Of a stretch of 64,000 bases of DNA, positions 1 to 13,595 are shown piece by piece. Where the stretch lies: NCBI RefSeq assembly GCF_963678635.1, contig NC_087071.1, positions 43,821,095-43,885,094 on the forward strand, read 5' to 3'. The stretch comes from Symsagittifera roscoffensis (Eukaryota; Xenacoelomorpha; Acoela; Convolutidae). Numbering within the stretch: position 1 is the stretch's first letter; each line of letters begins with the position of its first letter. The notes under the pieces are model-generated. The model was given only the letters and a program-made list of their open reading frames with translations, was not told the DNA's origin and did no database searches. A program made the translations under genes and the position numbers.

Positions 1-27
1 AGAAGGACACGCCTGGATGAATCGTGT

Positions 28-347
28 CTTCCAAGTTCGATTGGACGAGTTAGAGGTTGAGCTATTCGACACTGGAGGGTTGAGGACTGATGAGGCGACG
101 AACGTGCCAGCTATTTCAATTTTTGTGCCACCTAATCTGGAGACACGCTTGGGATCAGTCCCAGCCATGCCACAAGTAGTGGAAGACAGTCTGCACTCTT
201 TGTGGCATGCCTGAGGCTTGTCCCAAGCGTGTCTCTAGATTAGGTGGCACAAAAGTTGAAATGTCCGGCACGTTCGTCGCCTCCTCAGTCCTCAGCGCTC
301 CATTGTCGAATAGCTCAACCTCTAACTCGTCCAATCGAACTTGGAAG
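28..347. repeat. Long inverted repeat with coding-like arms
   Basis: Arms 28-154 and 221-347 are reverse complements with roughly nine differences over 127 bases by eye. Shorter pairing (163-174 with 201-212) continues toward the centre. Each arm is open in the same frame read inward and gives nearly the same peptide, containing FQVRLDELEVELFD and later FVPPNLETRLG. The reading frame looks like real protein (few A/T homopolymers, conserved between arms), but I do not recognise the family. It may be a foldback copy of a gene fragment or the end of a mobile element. A transcript would form a long hairpin. Confidence 0.75.
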
Positions 348-399
348 ACGGTCTTGATGAGAAAGTGCTGCAAAAAGTAAAGTGCTGCCTTCACAAAAA

Positions 400-1200
400 C
401 TTCACATCAACCAAAATTGTTTTTTAATGAAAACAAAATTGGATTATAATCGAAAATAATGGATTGTTTGCAAACGTGAGATTTACTTTGGCTAGGAAAA
501 ATTTATTCTGTTTCCAACTGATTACTACACATTTTATTCTTATTATCTATAAATTTTCATTTTTCCAAGTATTGCTTCTTTTCGTTTCCACCCTCTTCAA
601 TCCAATCATTGCCCCCCGCCATGTTTAAGGAAGGGGCAATGTCATTTTCTTTTTCAGTCTATCGCCCCCTCCAAAATTACTGAACGTGGGGGGTGGGGCG
701 AAAGCAAGGCAAGTGGCGGTAATCTGGGGGAAGGAGATAAAAGGCGTGAGGTAATTGTCGTAAAATGAGAGGGGGTTGAACGTGGGGGGATGCGTATCAG
801 AAAGGGGGGATGGGTTTATTAATGGGTTCCGCTTGGGTGGGTGGTATGGGATGAGTAAGGGCGGGGGTAAGGGGGGTTATGAGTTGGGGTGTGGGTTGGG
901 AGGAGTTCTTAAAGTAGGGTGAGATGTTGACCAATGGGATGGGGGGAGGGGTTTCTACGGACATGAATTTGTTCGTTCGGGTTGTTGTTTTATATAATGC
1001 TTGAGTAAGTGTTTCAAAAAAAAGTTGAGTAAATTTCAAATACCAAAGTATTCAATTTGATGAGATTTCATGAACAATAATGATTTTAATGAAAACAAAA
1101 CGTGTTATGATTGGTTTTAATGGATTATAAGGCCTTTTTAAAACTTGAAAATAATCGATTGAAACATCGATTTCTTTCAATAATCGGTTCCTTTGTTTTT
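400..1200. other. Non-coding; G-rich tract with ATAATCGATT motifs
   Basis: Between about 600 and 960 the + strand carries many runs of four to six G, for example around 690-700, 770-795 and 940-955. On both sides (about 430-475 and 1080-1180) are A/T stretches with variants of GGATTATAATCG. The same pairing of G-rich DNA and GATTATAATCGATT variants recurs near 22.8-23.1 kb and 25.7-26.1 kb. No gene seen; a proline-rich frame on the - strand here is low complexity. Confidence 0.4.
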
Positions 1201-2182
1201 CATCAATTTTGATATTGGAACAAGAATGCACGCTTAAAATTAACAGAATGTTTTGAGTTCTTGTTGTTAAACGGTATCCGGTGAATTTCGCCTAACTAGT
1301 AAAGTTATCAAAAAACAAATTTTATGAAAAATTAATTTCTAGCCGTTTTTTTTCGTCCATTGAAAATCCAAAGTTCTCCGTAAATGACCTTACAAAAAGA
1401 GATATCGACTTTACTTTTGGGAAGCTTTGCTAACAAAACTCAGATGGTTTAGTATGTCATAAAACTTACTGATATTAAACTAGCATTCATTTTACTGTGA
1501 TTCTGTACTGTTAATAGCTTTAAAAAAATTTACTTATTTACAAACACGCATCTAGTTAGTGTGATGGTTGGTAAGTTTACATGTATGTTCTTTTGATAAA
1601 ACATCAACAAGGGCGACATATTTGAAGGAAAAATTGATTGAAAATCTTATTTACCACAGTTTTAATTATGGTTTGGTGCATCAAGCTTGTGTCTAACATC
1701 TAAAACCCAACGAAAGGGGTTACTTTTTCATTTTTTATTAACAGTTTTTTCTTTTATGGTGATTTTTTTTATATTAAAAGTGAAAAAATTACGAAAGCTC
1801 AGTCTAAAGCAGGTCTCGTTTTACAATTTCCTTTTACCACAAAGTTGTCTGAAAAAAAATCAAAAAAATATTGCTAAAATTGTTTTTGGGAAAAAATCAT
1901 AATAATTGTCTTGAGCTAAAGTTTTATATAGTAGTTTTAGAAGATTTTCTGACAAGAGTGGCGCCTTTTGACCAGCGCTATTTTCTGCTTTTGTTTCCTG
2001 GCAACTATTTTTATAAGACTATACAAAAAACACTCTAGAGGCAGAAAAAGCAAATGTACTACAAAGAAAACTTCTCAAAAACTAAAAACTGACCAGGGTT
2101 TCCCTTTTTTTTCAGTATTTTTCCTTAGGCTTTTCTTGATATTGCACTGCTCTTTTTTGGCCTTGGGAGGAACATTGAAGAA

Positions 2183-2240
2183 AATAATCGCAATATTTTC
2201 TGCTACTTGAGCAGGATCCGGCTACTCTTGTTTCAATCTG
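2183..2240 (+). repeat. Dispersed repeat F3, diverged copy
   Basis: Shares the string pattern 'ATTTTCTGCTACTTG.GCAG....GGCTA..CTTGTTT' with 7826-7880 and 20711-20765. Short, A/T-rich interspersed repeat of unknown origin. Confidence 0.4.
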
Positions 2241-3555
2241 CAATTTGCCGAAATGGCCTCAAATTGTTTTACATGTACATATTTTCCAAAAAAAAGGTTC
2301 AATTTTATTTTTTTGAGCGCAAATTATGCAAAAAAAAGTATTTAGATCAGTCTGTCTGTTTTGCAAAGCGATCTACCCATTAACGGAACTTCTGCTCTTA
2401 GCGCACATAACCTCCAATTGTTCTATAAATAAAATGATAATTTGCATGAATTTTTTTCCCTGGAACGATGGTCCGAGATTGTTGATATCTAAATTTTAAA
2501 ACCAGTATCTAGGGAGAAGATTGCGAGCCCGAATTTTTGTTTCGAAAGATTCTCTTTTTATTATTTCTTTCGAATAATTTTGACCAATTGCGTGGCTTTT
2601 GAGTTTTCAAATATATGAAAGAAGGTTTCAGAGAAAATTTTTATGATACAAATTTTCTAATATGACATACTAAGTCAACTCAACATACATTAACCCTTAA
2701 TTTGATATTATCATCCGTCTAAAACAATAATCAAATAAATTTGTTGCAATAATTAGGTTGCTTAAGTTGCTTATCGTTTTTGATTTCAATTGACTGAAAA
2801 TTTTTTCTTTGAAACAAATTCAGATCCTTCGTTTGGTGAACTTGTTAAATGGCTTAAAGCTTTTTATTTTATTCGTCGGAACTTTTTTTATTTTGGATCT
2901 GAAATTGATTTTTTCAGATCTGAATTGAGCAAAAAAAACTCATTTATCTTAGTGCGAAAACATCATAAAAACTAAACAAAATTTTCAAAAATCATTGAGT
3001 ACGGTCAACTGAACTTTTTTAGAACTATAGAAGGAAATTCCCAACCCAAGTTTCATCAAAACCGTATTATTAAAATACAATCTTAAGATTATTCAGATGT
3101 GCCTGCACAAAGTTAAGTTGGACCAGAACAAACCAGAACACATTGAGGACTTCTTTTGAACTTTACAGCAATTCGAAAAAAAACTTTTGTAAAATCGAAC
3201 CATATAAGATGAGAGAGATTAATTATGCGCAAGTTGTCTTCAAAAAATCACTTCATTAAACTTTTGATTTTGTCTAAGTTAAGAACGCTTTTTTTGAACG
3301 CAACACTTTTTTGTCTCAAGTAAATCTAGACAAGTTAAAAAACTTCAAATGATCCAATTTGATTCACTTTTTCAAAAATATCTTATTCATGAGAAGATCA
3401 TAGTTTTTTTTTTGAATGATTGCTTCAACTGTAGAAAAAAAGAAATGTTTATGCTTGATGTGTTTTTTTTTATTCAGTCAATGTTTGGCGATCGAAAAAA
3501 TAGTTTTCAACGAAAAATTTTTTTTCGCCATTGTTGATTTTCACTTTTTGAAATC

Positions 3556-3700
3556 AATTTTACAAAAAATATTGTACCTCCGATCATTTCTTGCAAAATT
3601 GAAAAATGACTTCTTTAAAAGCAAATTTATAAAAAATATATTGTACCTCCGATCATTTTTTGCAGAGTTAAAAAATTGCCAAAAAATGTTCCAAATTGAA
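3556..3700. repeat. Local tandem duplication
   Basis: A motif of about 33 bases containing TTGTACCTCCGATCATTT occurs twice, about 70 bases apart (from about 3563 and 3631). No coding value is apparent. Confidence 0.6.
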
Positions 3701-5382
3701 TTAAGGCTAACTTATCGTCGTATTAATTTTGTGCGACTGTTTTTTTGATACTTGATTTTTTGAAAAGGAAACGTGGTGTCGTGGTATCTCTCCAATAAGC
3801 TGAAGTCGTAGTCGTATGTGTCTATGATGATTGGAGAGCTTGCTCAGATGGCAGAAGTATAGAACAAGTCGATGATACTTTTTTTTCTTAACTGGCCTAA
3901 GACGCCAGTGGCTCTTGGAGACTTGAAGTTTCAGGTATGAGTGTGTCAAGGAAGGACACGCTTAGGAGTAGATTCAGCTGAGGACGGGGAAAATTGTTTG
4001 GGTCTATTTTTGAAAATCGCCTCTTTTTCTTGAAAACAAATAATTTTTTGAAATTATTTTACAGTTGAAAAAATTATTCCTTACATCTTCTTTAGCATAA
4101 AAACAAACCGTCAATCTATAGTAAAAACTTGGCATCTAAACTTTTCCACGTTATTCCACAAAGATTTGGTACTTAAAACTTTCCACGAAACAGTTTTTTC
4201 TTAGGATTTAAAACTCTGAAAAAGTTATTCATCATTGTAGATGCATAACTACTCTCGCTAAGCACAACCTACAAAAGAAAGTATGTAAAAAGCGTTCGTT
4301 TATTTCATAAATCAAAATTTCCAATCCTCAAAAAGTCTAGTTTGATTTTCAAAAAACAGCGAACAATTTTCATTAAAATAATTCAAGCAACAAGTTATGT
4401 TAAAAGCATGCGAAGCGTTATTCCAGGTTTTCTTCGATGAATTTTGAAATACTAGATTTGGCGGCTGATTTCCACTTGAGTTTTTTTGTTCTTTCTAAGC
4501 GTATCAAACGTAGATGGAACGAGCCATGTAAAACGTGCAATTCAAACTTTTGTACGAGTTGCAGTTTGAAAAGTTATAATTTTCGAATATATATCTCGAT
4601 ATATCATTAACACATACTCAAGCTGCTTTGTTACTACTATTTCTCTTTTTTTATTTTTTTTTGTTTTCACTGGAATCTGTTTCTTAAAAGTTTTGTATAA
4701 AACATGCACCGCTTTGCTATAAAAGCACGTCACTACCAAATTAGTATGGTTTTTGTATGTGCGTCTGGACTACCGCATTCACAATTTGTAAAGAAATTTA
4801 ATGAAAAAAAAATGTACGTAGTTCATTGGTTTCGAAGACTCTTGAAGTGTTTTCAGAGAAAGCAAAGCTTCTCAAAAATTAGCTCCACCTCTATATACTT
4901 TTATTTGCATTCAAAAATTTTGGGCTTCCTTTAACAAACATATGAGGTTGACTCTGCGGCTCCTGAAGATTTTGACATTTTTCGGTCATTTATTTTTATA
5001 GAGCACTCAATCTGGTGTCCATAGAACTAATGGTTTCAACCACCGCTTTCGTTGGTTGACAACGAGCCGTATTTTTTCTAAATACGGATTCCATGAAAAT
5101 AAGCAAGGCTTAAATTTGAATCAATGCGTACTGAAAATACACTGATGTATTTCATGTTTGCATTGATACAAGTTACGCCTTGCGTAGTTCCACGATACCC
5201 GAATTTGGAAAAACTAACTTATCTATTTGCAGAATTCTCATCTTGTGTTGAGATATTTAAAAAGAATCAATTTCCACAATTTTAACCTAGTTCTCACTAA
5301 CTTTTGTAGCATATCAGTTATTTCGCGAACTTCTAATTGATCAACAAAAAGTAACTTTTTTTTGGAAGCCAAAAACATACAA

Positions 5383-5890
5383 AACTGCTCGTATCAAGGT
5401 GAAGCTCTAAATGTTTTGACAACGTTCTAATCTCTATGTAGTAGTGCTTGCTTTAGAAAAAATTGACGAAACATTCAAAAAATAATAATAAAAAAAATTT
5501 CAGATAATTTTTGCGACATTCATTGTCCCACACGCAATTTAAAGTACAAAGTAATACATTAAACTAATTAAATAGATCAAATTGATCAAATAGCATACCA
5601 CAATTCAAAGACGGTTTAAATACGCGATAATAGCACAAAATATATCGCGAGTTAAATTTCTCAAATTGGCGAAATTGACCATCTTTAAATTCCCATAACT
5701 TTACGAAAAATAATCACAGGTGAATTATTTAATCAAAATTGAGTTCCAGAAGACAATACCCTTTAGTTAGTTTTGAAAACTTTCGTCAAAAAAGGCTAGT
5801 TAAAAAGTGGAAATTTGTCTGGAGAAAAAATCATCCCGAGCACAAATAATCCGTCACTTTTTTCGATAGTCTGAACAATTAAAAAAAATC
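5383..5890 (-). repeat. Dispersed repeat F2, full-length-like copy
   Basis: The reverse complement aligns with 42190-42668 and 44325-44745. It starts (right to left) with sequence matching GGAGTATTTGTGCTCGGGG. It continues through the TTCGCGCTAT.AACGCGTA block and ends in ATACGAGCAGT beside a stem-loop with diverged arms. No open frame of note, so it is probably a non-autonomous element. The copy is more diverged than the two near 42-44 kb. Confidence 0.65.
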
Positions 5891-6491
5891 AAATGGGACA
5901 TATATGTGAAACTATGAAACTAACTAAACCATAAATCACGAGTTAGTGCAAGAAGAAAGCCAGATTTTGCTACTTATGTTTTCATATTAACAACATATGG
6001 GCTACAATGCTTGTGTTTGCGTTGCTCGTATGGATTTTTTTTGGCTATTGAAAACACAATTGAATGAGTTCTAGGGTAATCCTTGAATTTGTTAATTATC
6101 AAATCTAGCTTAGCCATTAAGGTCTTTTATAAAAAAAGTTTCATACACATTGCGAATTAATGGCGTAATTTCTGGACTCTGATAACAATTTGTGAGATCT
6201 AAATACAAGATGTGCTGTGCGGTAATTGCTACATAAGCTGATTTATGATTTCAATGAATTAATCTAGGCGCAACATGAAAATTTTTTTAAAAAATCATCA
6301 AAAAATCTATAGACACAAGCAACTTTGCATGTAAAAAGACAACCCGTCTCTGTGAAAAACCTTCCATGGCTAATCACATAATTTTCCGAAATTTTTCCCA
6401 TAAAAATTGAGTGCAATTTAATAAGAAACAAAAGAAAAATCGAGTCAATGCCAATTTCACGCTTTCAAAATGGTTGTAGTGTACAGTTTAT

Positions 6492-7094
6492 CACGAGGCC
6501 AAACTGCACATCAGATAGGCGCACAACTTGGTGTATGTGTGTTCCTTGATTCCAGAGACAAGTCTTTAGATTCGTTCTAAAATGTAAGTGGAATTCACTT
6601 ACAAAACTTCCGTTGGTTCCACGTACAAATATCTCTAACAGGAAGTTTGTCTGCACATTAGTTTTGTTGCGGTTTCTGCAATGAGCGATATTTTTAGTTG
6701 TTCTTGATTCCACAAATGAAGGCGAACTCAGCAAATTTAGGTGAATTTTACAATTTTTTGCTGATTCCGCTCCCTATTGCGGAATCCGCCTACAATTTGC
6801 GGGCTCCACTTACAGTTGCGGATTCCAAGACAGCTTAATTTTACTTAGCACATATTTTTTTTGTGGATTCCACAAACTGTTCCGGATTCCACAAATTTAG
6901 TTGCGAGTTCCACAAATTTTGTTGCTGATTCCGCAAGTTGCCTGTATTTGGAGCAATTTTGAGCAAAACAGTGTTTTAGCTATTTTTCTGTGGAATCCAA
7001 AACAGCAAAGAAGATCAATGAAGAAAAACAATTCTGTTTTTGACCTGTTGCGGAATCCTCTAAAAACACACAAAATGCACAGTTTGGCCTCGTA
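6492..7094. mobile_element. MITE-like element with terminal inverted repeats
   Basis: The left end reads CACGAGGCCAAACTGCACA (6492-6510) and the right end is its approximate reverse complement (7076-7094). Interior bases 6516-6563 are the reverse complement of 43144-43188. The right half (about 6765-7060) contains around ten variants of TGCGGATTCCACAA in both orientations. No transposase frame is present, so the element is non-autonomous. Target-site duplication is not clear; a TA or TTA flank is possible. Confidence 0.6.
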
Positions 7095-7099
7095 ATGTT

Positions 7100-10000
7100 A
7101 ATCGCAATAAACAATCATAATTGAAACGTTCTGCAGCTTATTGTTCTTGAAAATTTGAAATAAAACAATTTATAAATCGAACTTGCAACTTTAAAGAAGG
7201 TAATTCTATTAATCTGAACAATTTCAACAAAACAGCTATTCAAATCAATAGATTTGACTAGTGAATGAGTTAATCAACTCTTCAACTGAAGCGGTCTTGA
7301 GTTTCACCGATCTCGAAATCTCTTTGACTAAAGCGAATGCATAATCAGCGGCTTATTGTTTTAGAAACATGTATTTCTACCTAACAATTTTGCAAGCTCA
7401 AATCAATTATATATATTAGCACTCCTATAATTAGATATAATTAGTTGCATCAAAACCGCTTAAAACTTGCCAGTGATTCATTTGATAGTTTCTTTTTTTC
7501 GGAAAAAAATGATCTAATAAATTGAGATTATAAACGTTTCTGCCACTTGGTCTGTCTGTTTGGTAGGTTGTCTACCTATTGCTATTAATTTTATATAGCC
7601 GTAATTGAAAATAAGGATCAGACATCTTGGTTTTGATAAGTTTGCAGTTACTCTGGCTTCTGATTACCTGACGAACCTTTTAAAAAATCCATTGATTGAA
7701 TGTTTGACTGTATTATTAATATTACTATGACTGTTGAATATGCCTAATTTGTATTTTTACGTAATATCACACCACGCAGAAAAACTACACAAATAAGAAA
7801 AATCATTTTTGTTGTATTTTTTAACAACAATGGTCGGAGTATTCTGTGCTACTTGCACAGTAACTAGCTACCCTTGTTTTACATTTGGACTTTTTTACTT
7901 CAACCAAACTGGTCAAAATTTTTCCTAATTTTTTTTCTAGATTAAATTTGGAAGCAATGTAAATTTCCGAGTTCAGGTAAATTTGAAAGCAATTTATCGA
8001 AAGCAAGACCGATAATCGCCCTTTCCCCTTTCACTCCTGGCATACTCTCAAACCGAATCCAGTTACATATTAATTTAATAAAGTGGAGAAAAAAAACAGC
8101 CACTCTTTTTCATAAATATTTATTTGCTAGTAAATGAAACAAAAACGTATAGCAAATTGAGAAACAAGAAAAAATGTGTTCTTGTTATTTTAATCCCGTA
8201 TATTATGTTTTTTTAATTCTTTCTCTCCCTGTTTTTCTGTACATTTTTTCACTACCTGTAAATCTCAATCTCGCCGAATCTATATAACCAATCTATTGTA
8301 CAGTTTCAATATACCGACATAAACAATTTCTATTACGTCAGTGGCTTTTAATTTTATATATATTTACCTGTCCGCGTTAAACTAAAGGCTACCATTTTTC
8401 TGATTGAAAATGAACACTTGAGCTCAAACTCATTTGTTTTTTTATTTTATCTTTTGTAAAGATATGCGCCATAATTACCAAACATAGCTACACACTATTT
8501 TTATGTTGATACAAACAAAAATCAACAAACAAAAATAGTATTGGTGAACTTTAGATACTAGACAAAAATCCACGTTTTTTTGTTCAGTTTTTCCATTTGC
8601 ATTCTAAATTGAAATTTTCTCTTTTCTCTTTGATTTCCGACTATTACCTCTCCACGTAACAGACAAATTGGAGTCCCATTTAAGGGTACGTCACGGGCCA
8701 AATATTACCCGAAAGATTGAAAAGGAAACAAGGAAAAAGTGGAAATTGAACGTGAGTAGATAAGGGAAATGAAATATACATTCTGCCCCTGATTATCAAG
8801 CCATCTTTTTTCCTATCTAGAGCACATATCTATGATTCTAGTCTGTTCACAGAGCCACCGTATCAGTAAACCAAAAATTAGTCATAAAAGGTCACAACTA
8901 AAATAGGCCATCTTAACATCAAGTAATTTTTGATGTACATTTTCTCGTTTTGTGCTGAGAATTAATGAAAAATCTCAATATTAACGCTAAGATCTGAAAA
9001 ATTGCATTAAAAAGTGCAAATTAATTTGGCCTAATGACATGGTAACACATTTGATTTTCGGCTAGCAGCACGCTTAGTTTGTATCTATTCACGCTATCTT
9101 ATCACATGTGCATGTAGTACCAATTTAAACATTGCTTTTTGGTGCTCCTGTTGTAAAACCCGTTTCCTCTTTTAGACCAATTTCCCCAAAAAACTCAACT
9201 TCGTTGTGTATTTTCCCTTGGATTTATAATTTGATTTATTTCCTCGCTAATTTGCTATAAACAGCTTTACGTTTTCATTACTGAGTGTGGGTGTTTTTTG
9301 GCCTCATGCAGTTTTAGCCTGAATCGATCAAAAGTAAGCAAAATTACATCCAACTTTGTTTTTTTTGGCTTTTTTCCACATCCCAACCTACAAAATTTAG
9401 CGTGTAAAATTTTTCTCACTATGGCCGATTGTTCTAAAAATGGAAAAAAGAGGCGATTTTTTCATTCTTTTCTTCATATTTCATACCCACAAGCTGACAT
9501 TTAGTTCAGTTCATTGCATGGCTCAAACCATCTGGCAATGTTAAACTTATTTTTTTTAAATTACACGATATTTAAGCAGATTTTTCAAAAAAAATGTAAC
9601 TAAGAGTTCCGTATACTTTGCAAAAAATTTCTTTTTGGAAAACGATGGGAACAATTAAAGACTGCCCGTACTGACAAACTTGAGATTGATTTCGATTTAG
9701 ATAAACTTTTATACATATTTCATACTGTATAGTATTTGATTTACGGTAGCCCATTTAGAAGCGTAATTTGTTTTAGAATGGTTTTAAACGAAGTCTTACA
9801 TTTAAAAGAAAAAATTTTTTTCTCTAAAAATTTGTATTCCATCAATTTGTTTAGATTTTTTTTTATGCTAGTGAAATCAACCAAATCTCAACCAAAATTG
9901 ATTTAATTTTTCGTTACGTTTCAAACAAAACTCTTCTTTCTCATAAAACTAGTTCTTTTAAATTAATCATTTTTATTGTATCGAAACTTGATCAAAAATT

Positions 10001-11430
10001 TGTATTCAAGAAAAACCTCCACATCAGGACTACCAAGAGCAAGGGTCACTTGAGGAGGATATTTTATTACAAATACACGAATTAAATAGAATCCTTTTTA
10101 AGTTTTGCAAATCTAAATGTTTCTGCGTTAATGAAAAGTAAAATTAAGCAATTTTTATGAAAATGTTTTTTTTTGTAAATCAACGTTCTAGGTGCGACTT
10201 TCTTAGACAGATGGCATATTAAAAAAAAACTCAAATTAAACATTTCAATTATGGTGCATGAAATTTACATATTAGCTAACTTCATAGTTTTTTTTTCAGG
10301 CCAAAAGTTAGGAGAATACGCTTTTTGAAATCTGCAGAAAATGATTACACAGAAGTGGATGAAATTTGATATAAAATGAAACAAATCAATTTTTTTTGTC
10401 ACTAAAATCAGAACTGAAAAAAAAACAAGTTTAGCTCGATTTACATTCGATTGAAATCGAACTGAAAAGCTTCATTTTTGCATCAAAACGGAATCATATC
10501 TTTTCGTATCACCGTAACAAAAAATTAAATTTGTTCAGAGTTTGAGCCAAATTGGTTATAAAAAATTAAAATGAAGGAAATCGAGGCAAATTTTAACCGC
10601 TTTTCAGGGTTTCTGTTCTACTATTCTGTATACAAAAAAAATTAAATTTCGAGAAAGAGGACAGATAAGTGATTTTTTTTGTTCATTCTTTTTGAAAAAC
10701 TCACCACATGCAATTCAAGTACGTGATAAAACTTGGGTCAACTAACATATTAATTAGGAAATAGGGGGCCATCAATTTATATTTGAAAAACGTCAGGCTC
10801 TTTTACCTTTCCCCACCACCCGCAAAATTTTACAAGTGAAAAACTTGTTCATACTTGTTCATATTATTCGATTGTAATGAAAATTGGCATACGGAATAAT
10901 AAGGCCATGGCAAACATATTTGGTCTTCACAATTAACCTCGTAAAACCACTCGTTACACCTTAAAAGTGATGCTAGTGTGAGGTGGGGGAAAAGGAAAAA
11001 GAGCAAAACGTCAGAGCCCTGTAATTTCTCCACCTCGACTACGTGTTGAAGGAATGATTGGGAATTTTGGACCCATCAGTTATCGCAAATCGAAAACACT
11101 GACAATTTCTAAAAGCCAACAAATTTGCCCAAAACGGCCTCAAGTTTGTGATTAATTATTAATCAGTGAAAAGTAATCAGATTTAGGGCATTTTCAGAAG
11201 CTTTTCGAAAACAAGTAATCAATCGAATTTAAGTAAACCATCATTTAAAATTAAAATTTACCCATTTCCTTTATGGGCGTCATGCAAACCAGGAAAGACA
11301 AAAACCAGCTACCATATAAACTATTCAAAAATGCTGTCAAGTTATATAATAGTTATGCAACATTTTGGAAACTTAACGAAAATCGAATAAATTTGTGCCT
11401 ATTTGAATTAACTCTCTCTAGTATGAAAAA
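7100..11430. other. Intergenic A+T-rich DNA, no gene seen
   Basis: No frame here looks coding. Apart from the F3 repeat copy at 7826-7880 I see only A/T-rich unique-looking sequence. Confidence 0.5.
7826..7880 (+). repeat. Dispersed repeat F3
   Basis: Contains ATGGTCGGAGTATTCTGTGC followed by CACAGTAACTAGCTACCCTTGTTT, closely matching 20711-20765. Confidence 0.55.
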
Positions 11431-11815
11431 GTGAAAGGTTTTTTATTGAACTAGTTTTGTCTGCTATTTTTAAATTTTTTAGTAATAGACACCCGTTAAA
11501 AGTTTTTATTTGTATTGTTTGACAAATTAGAACCATATGCCTAGACTAAAAAAAATTAATGCGCTTTTTTATCAACATGTTTGCTCATTTTTATATACGA
11601 GTTGGTTACCAATAGCTTCCTAAATTAAGAGCTCTTGAAAAGTTCAGACTGAAAAAACTTTTTGTGACATTGAGTTTTGTTTCAAAAGTCATACAGTTTG
11701 TCTTGATTCCTCGAATTGAAAAAATCTGGAAGTCAAAATTAATTTTGTTTTAGCTGCAGCCATATTTCAAGCTAATCGACATCTTTCGACATTTTCAAAC
11801 TAAGCCAACTACGAA

Positions 11816-12582
11816 ATGAACAATCAAACGCCGTCAATTTTTGTAAAATTTCTTGTTCTGGTTTCGGTTTTATTCGGACTGAATTATTCTGCGAAACTCA
11901 AAAGCGACTCAATTCGTATTTCCAAGTTCCGCCCGAGCTACGACAACCAATATGTGTGCACGTCTAAAAAACTCACAGACGGGACCATGTATCTGCGAGA
12001 ATTTTCACCCAGCGACAAGAGCGGAGTCGCGCATCATATAATATTGTATGGCTGCCGAGCACCGGGAGTGAATGCCGATGTCTGGGCTTGCGGTGATATG
12101 AACTCAAGAGCCGACCAAAAGAAAAACGAAGGGCTAATTCCTGGTGATGTTTGCAGTAACGGAGAAGATCAAAACCTTTTATTTGTCGAGGCTTTCCAAG
12201 CCGGTGACTACGCGCTACCGAACGAGGTATCTTTCAAGGTCGGCCGAGGAACGCCGAGTCAGTACCTCGTTATTCAGATCCACTACAAGATGGCCGGTAT
12301 GTTCCGAGACAACCCGGACGCAACAGACAGTTCGGGAATCATTTTCAAGTACCAGAAAGTTCCGACTGACTTTACAGCAGGTGTATTGCTGCTCGGATCG
12401 GTGGGGTCGATTCCGTCTAGAAGTGAGGCTGGCAAGGATACGTATTGTATGGATATCATGTGTTCGCCGCAAGCGATGCCGAGGTATCAGACCGTGAAAC
12501 CGTTTGCATTCCGAGTGCACGCTCATTCGCACGGCCGTCTTATCAGCGGATTTGTTGTGAGGGACGCCAACCCTACTGAAAG
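11816..12582 (+). CDS. Alternative or duplicated first exon of PHM (copy A)
   Basis: Encodes about 256 residues: a hydrophobic signal peptide (about 1-26), then a copper type II ascorbate-dependent monooxygenase region with the VAHHIILYGC copper motif, a later IHYKM histidine and VHAHSHGR. It corresponds residue for residue to the first exon at 14384-15150. It has the same length (767 bp), the same start context and the same GAAAG|GT donor in the same phase. No copy of exons 2-4 is found before 14384. It is therefore either an alternative first exon with its own promoter spliced to the exons at 16952-18552, or a duplicate that lost its 3' exons. By itself it lacks the C-terminal methionine ligand of copper site M and could not form a complete enzyme. 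Confidence 0.8.
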
Positions 12583-13595
12583 GTAATTTTCTTATAGTAA
12601 TTGGAGCGAAAAGCTCAAACATAGTTAAATTAAAAGAGCGATGTGCTTTTTTGGACTAAAAATTGCTGGAAATTTGAGCTCTCAGATTACTTAAATATAA
12701 ACTCCGTTGTGAAAACAGCTTTACTGCAGCAAATAAATTGCTTTTTTACCTGTTCCTACGCTATCAAAAAACTAGTACATTGTTTGGCTCGAACACCTAA
12801 ATTTCTTTTTTCGCATCAATCGAAGCTATCCCAGATGGTCAAAATTAATTGTACGTTTGATTGTTTAAGAGATTAGTTCGTGAAATATAGCTTGCATCAA
12901 TTGCTCGAAGTATTTTTTTTCGAATCGGTTGGATCTCTGCGAATCCATTCCGAATCAAATTAATCTTTTGAATGGCAATGTCGCAAAATTTCCGTGAAAC
13001 GTTTCTAGTTCAATTGCTTAAATAGTTTGCCTCAATTTCTAAGACTTGGTGAAAACTTTATTATTTGAAAATCGAGAATTAGGTTGCTTAGCGAATGTAT
13101 TATTAAAATGAAAGAGAAGTTTTCAATCCATTTCAAATCCAAAACTTACCGGTTAGTCTGGTTATAACAATTTTCTCATATTCAAAATAAGTGGCAAGGA
13201 AAAGAAAGAAGTCACAGCCTTTGTTGCTCTGACCTCCCCAAACTATGGGAAAAAATATGTCAAAGATTGAGTTAATTTTTGTTTTCAAAAAAAAAATCAG
13301 GCACCACAATAAGGGTCTTGATAAGGATCATAAAATTCGGAAAAAAACTGTCTTATTTTCAATTTTTCAATGACAAGGAAGGTATTGAAGACACTAATTT
13401 TGCTTATGTTTCTACTTTCGAAAAAAAAATAAATGTTTTTACCTTCAAATTTAATTTATCCCAATTTGACTTGATTTTTTTGTTCATTTCGAATTCAGTT
13501 GCCGACAAAAAGGCGAAATGCCCTCTTCAGTAGCTAAATGCAAATGAAGCCAAAAAACTTAGTGGATTTATTTCAAAAACAGTTTAAGTTTTAAG

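Larger units (their letters stand above)
1200..5382. other. Intergenic A+T-rich DNA, no gene seen
   Basis: Open frames here are short, rich in Phe/Lys/Leu/Ile and explained by T and A runs. A stretch of more balanced composition at 3765-3990 has no convincing frame. It contains GAAGGACACGC at about 3952, the same 11-mer that opens the window near position 3. Confidence 0.5.

Noticed and set aside
797-1039. Proline-rich 80-codon frame on the - strand
   Set aside because: Produced by the G-rich tract; low complexity with no domain.
12144-12622. Open frames of 117 and 135 codons overlapping the PHM first exon in other frames (also 14783-15040 on the - strand)
   Set aside because: They are shadows of the conserved PHM frame. 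They reappear in both duplicates only because the DNA is duplicated, and they carry no motif.
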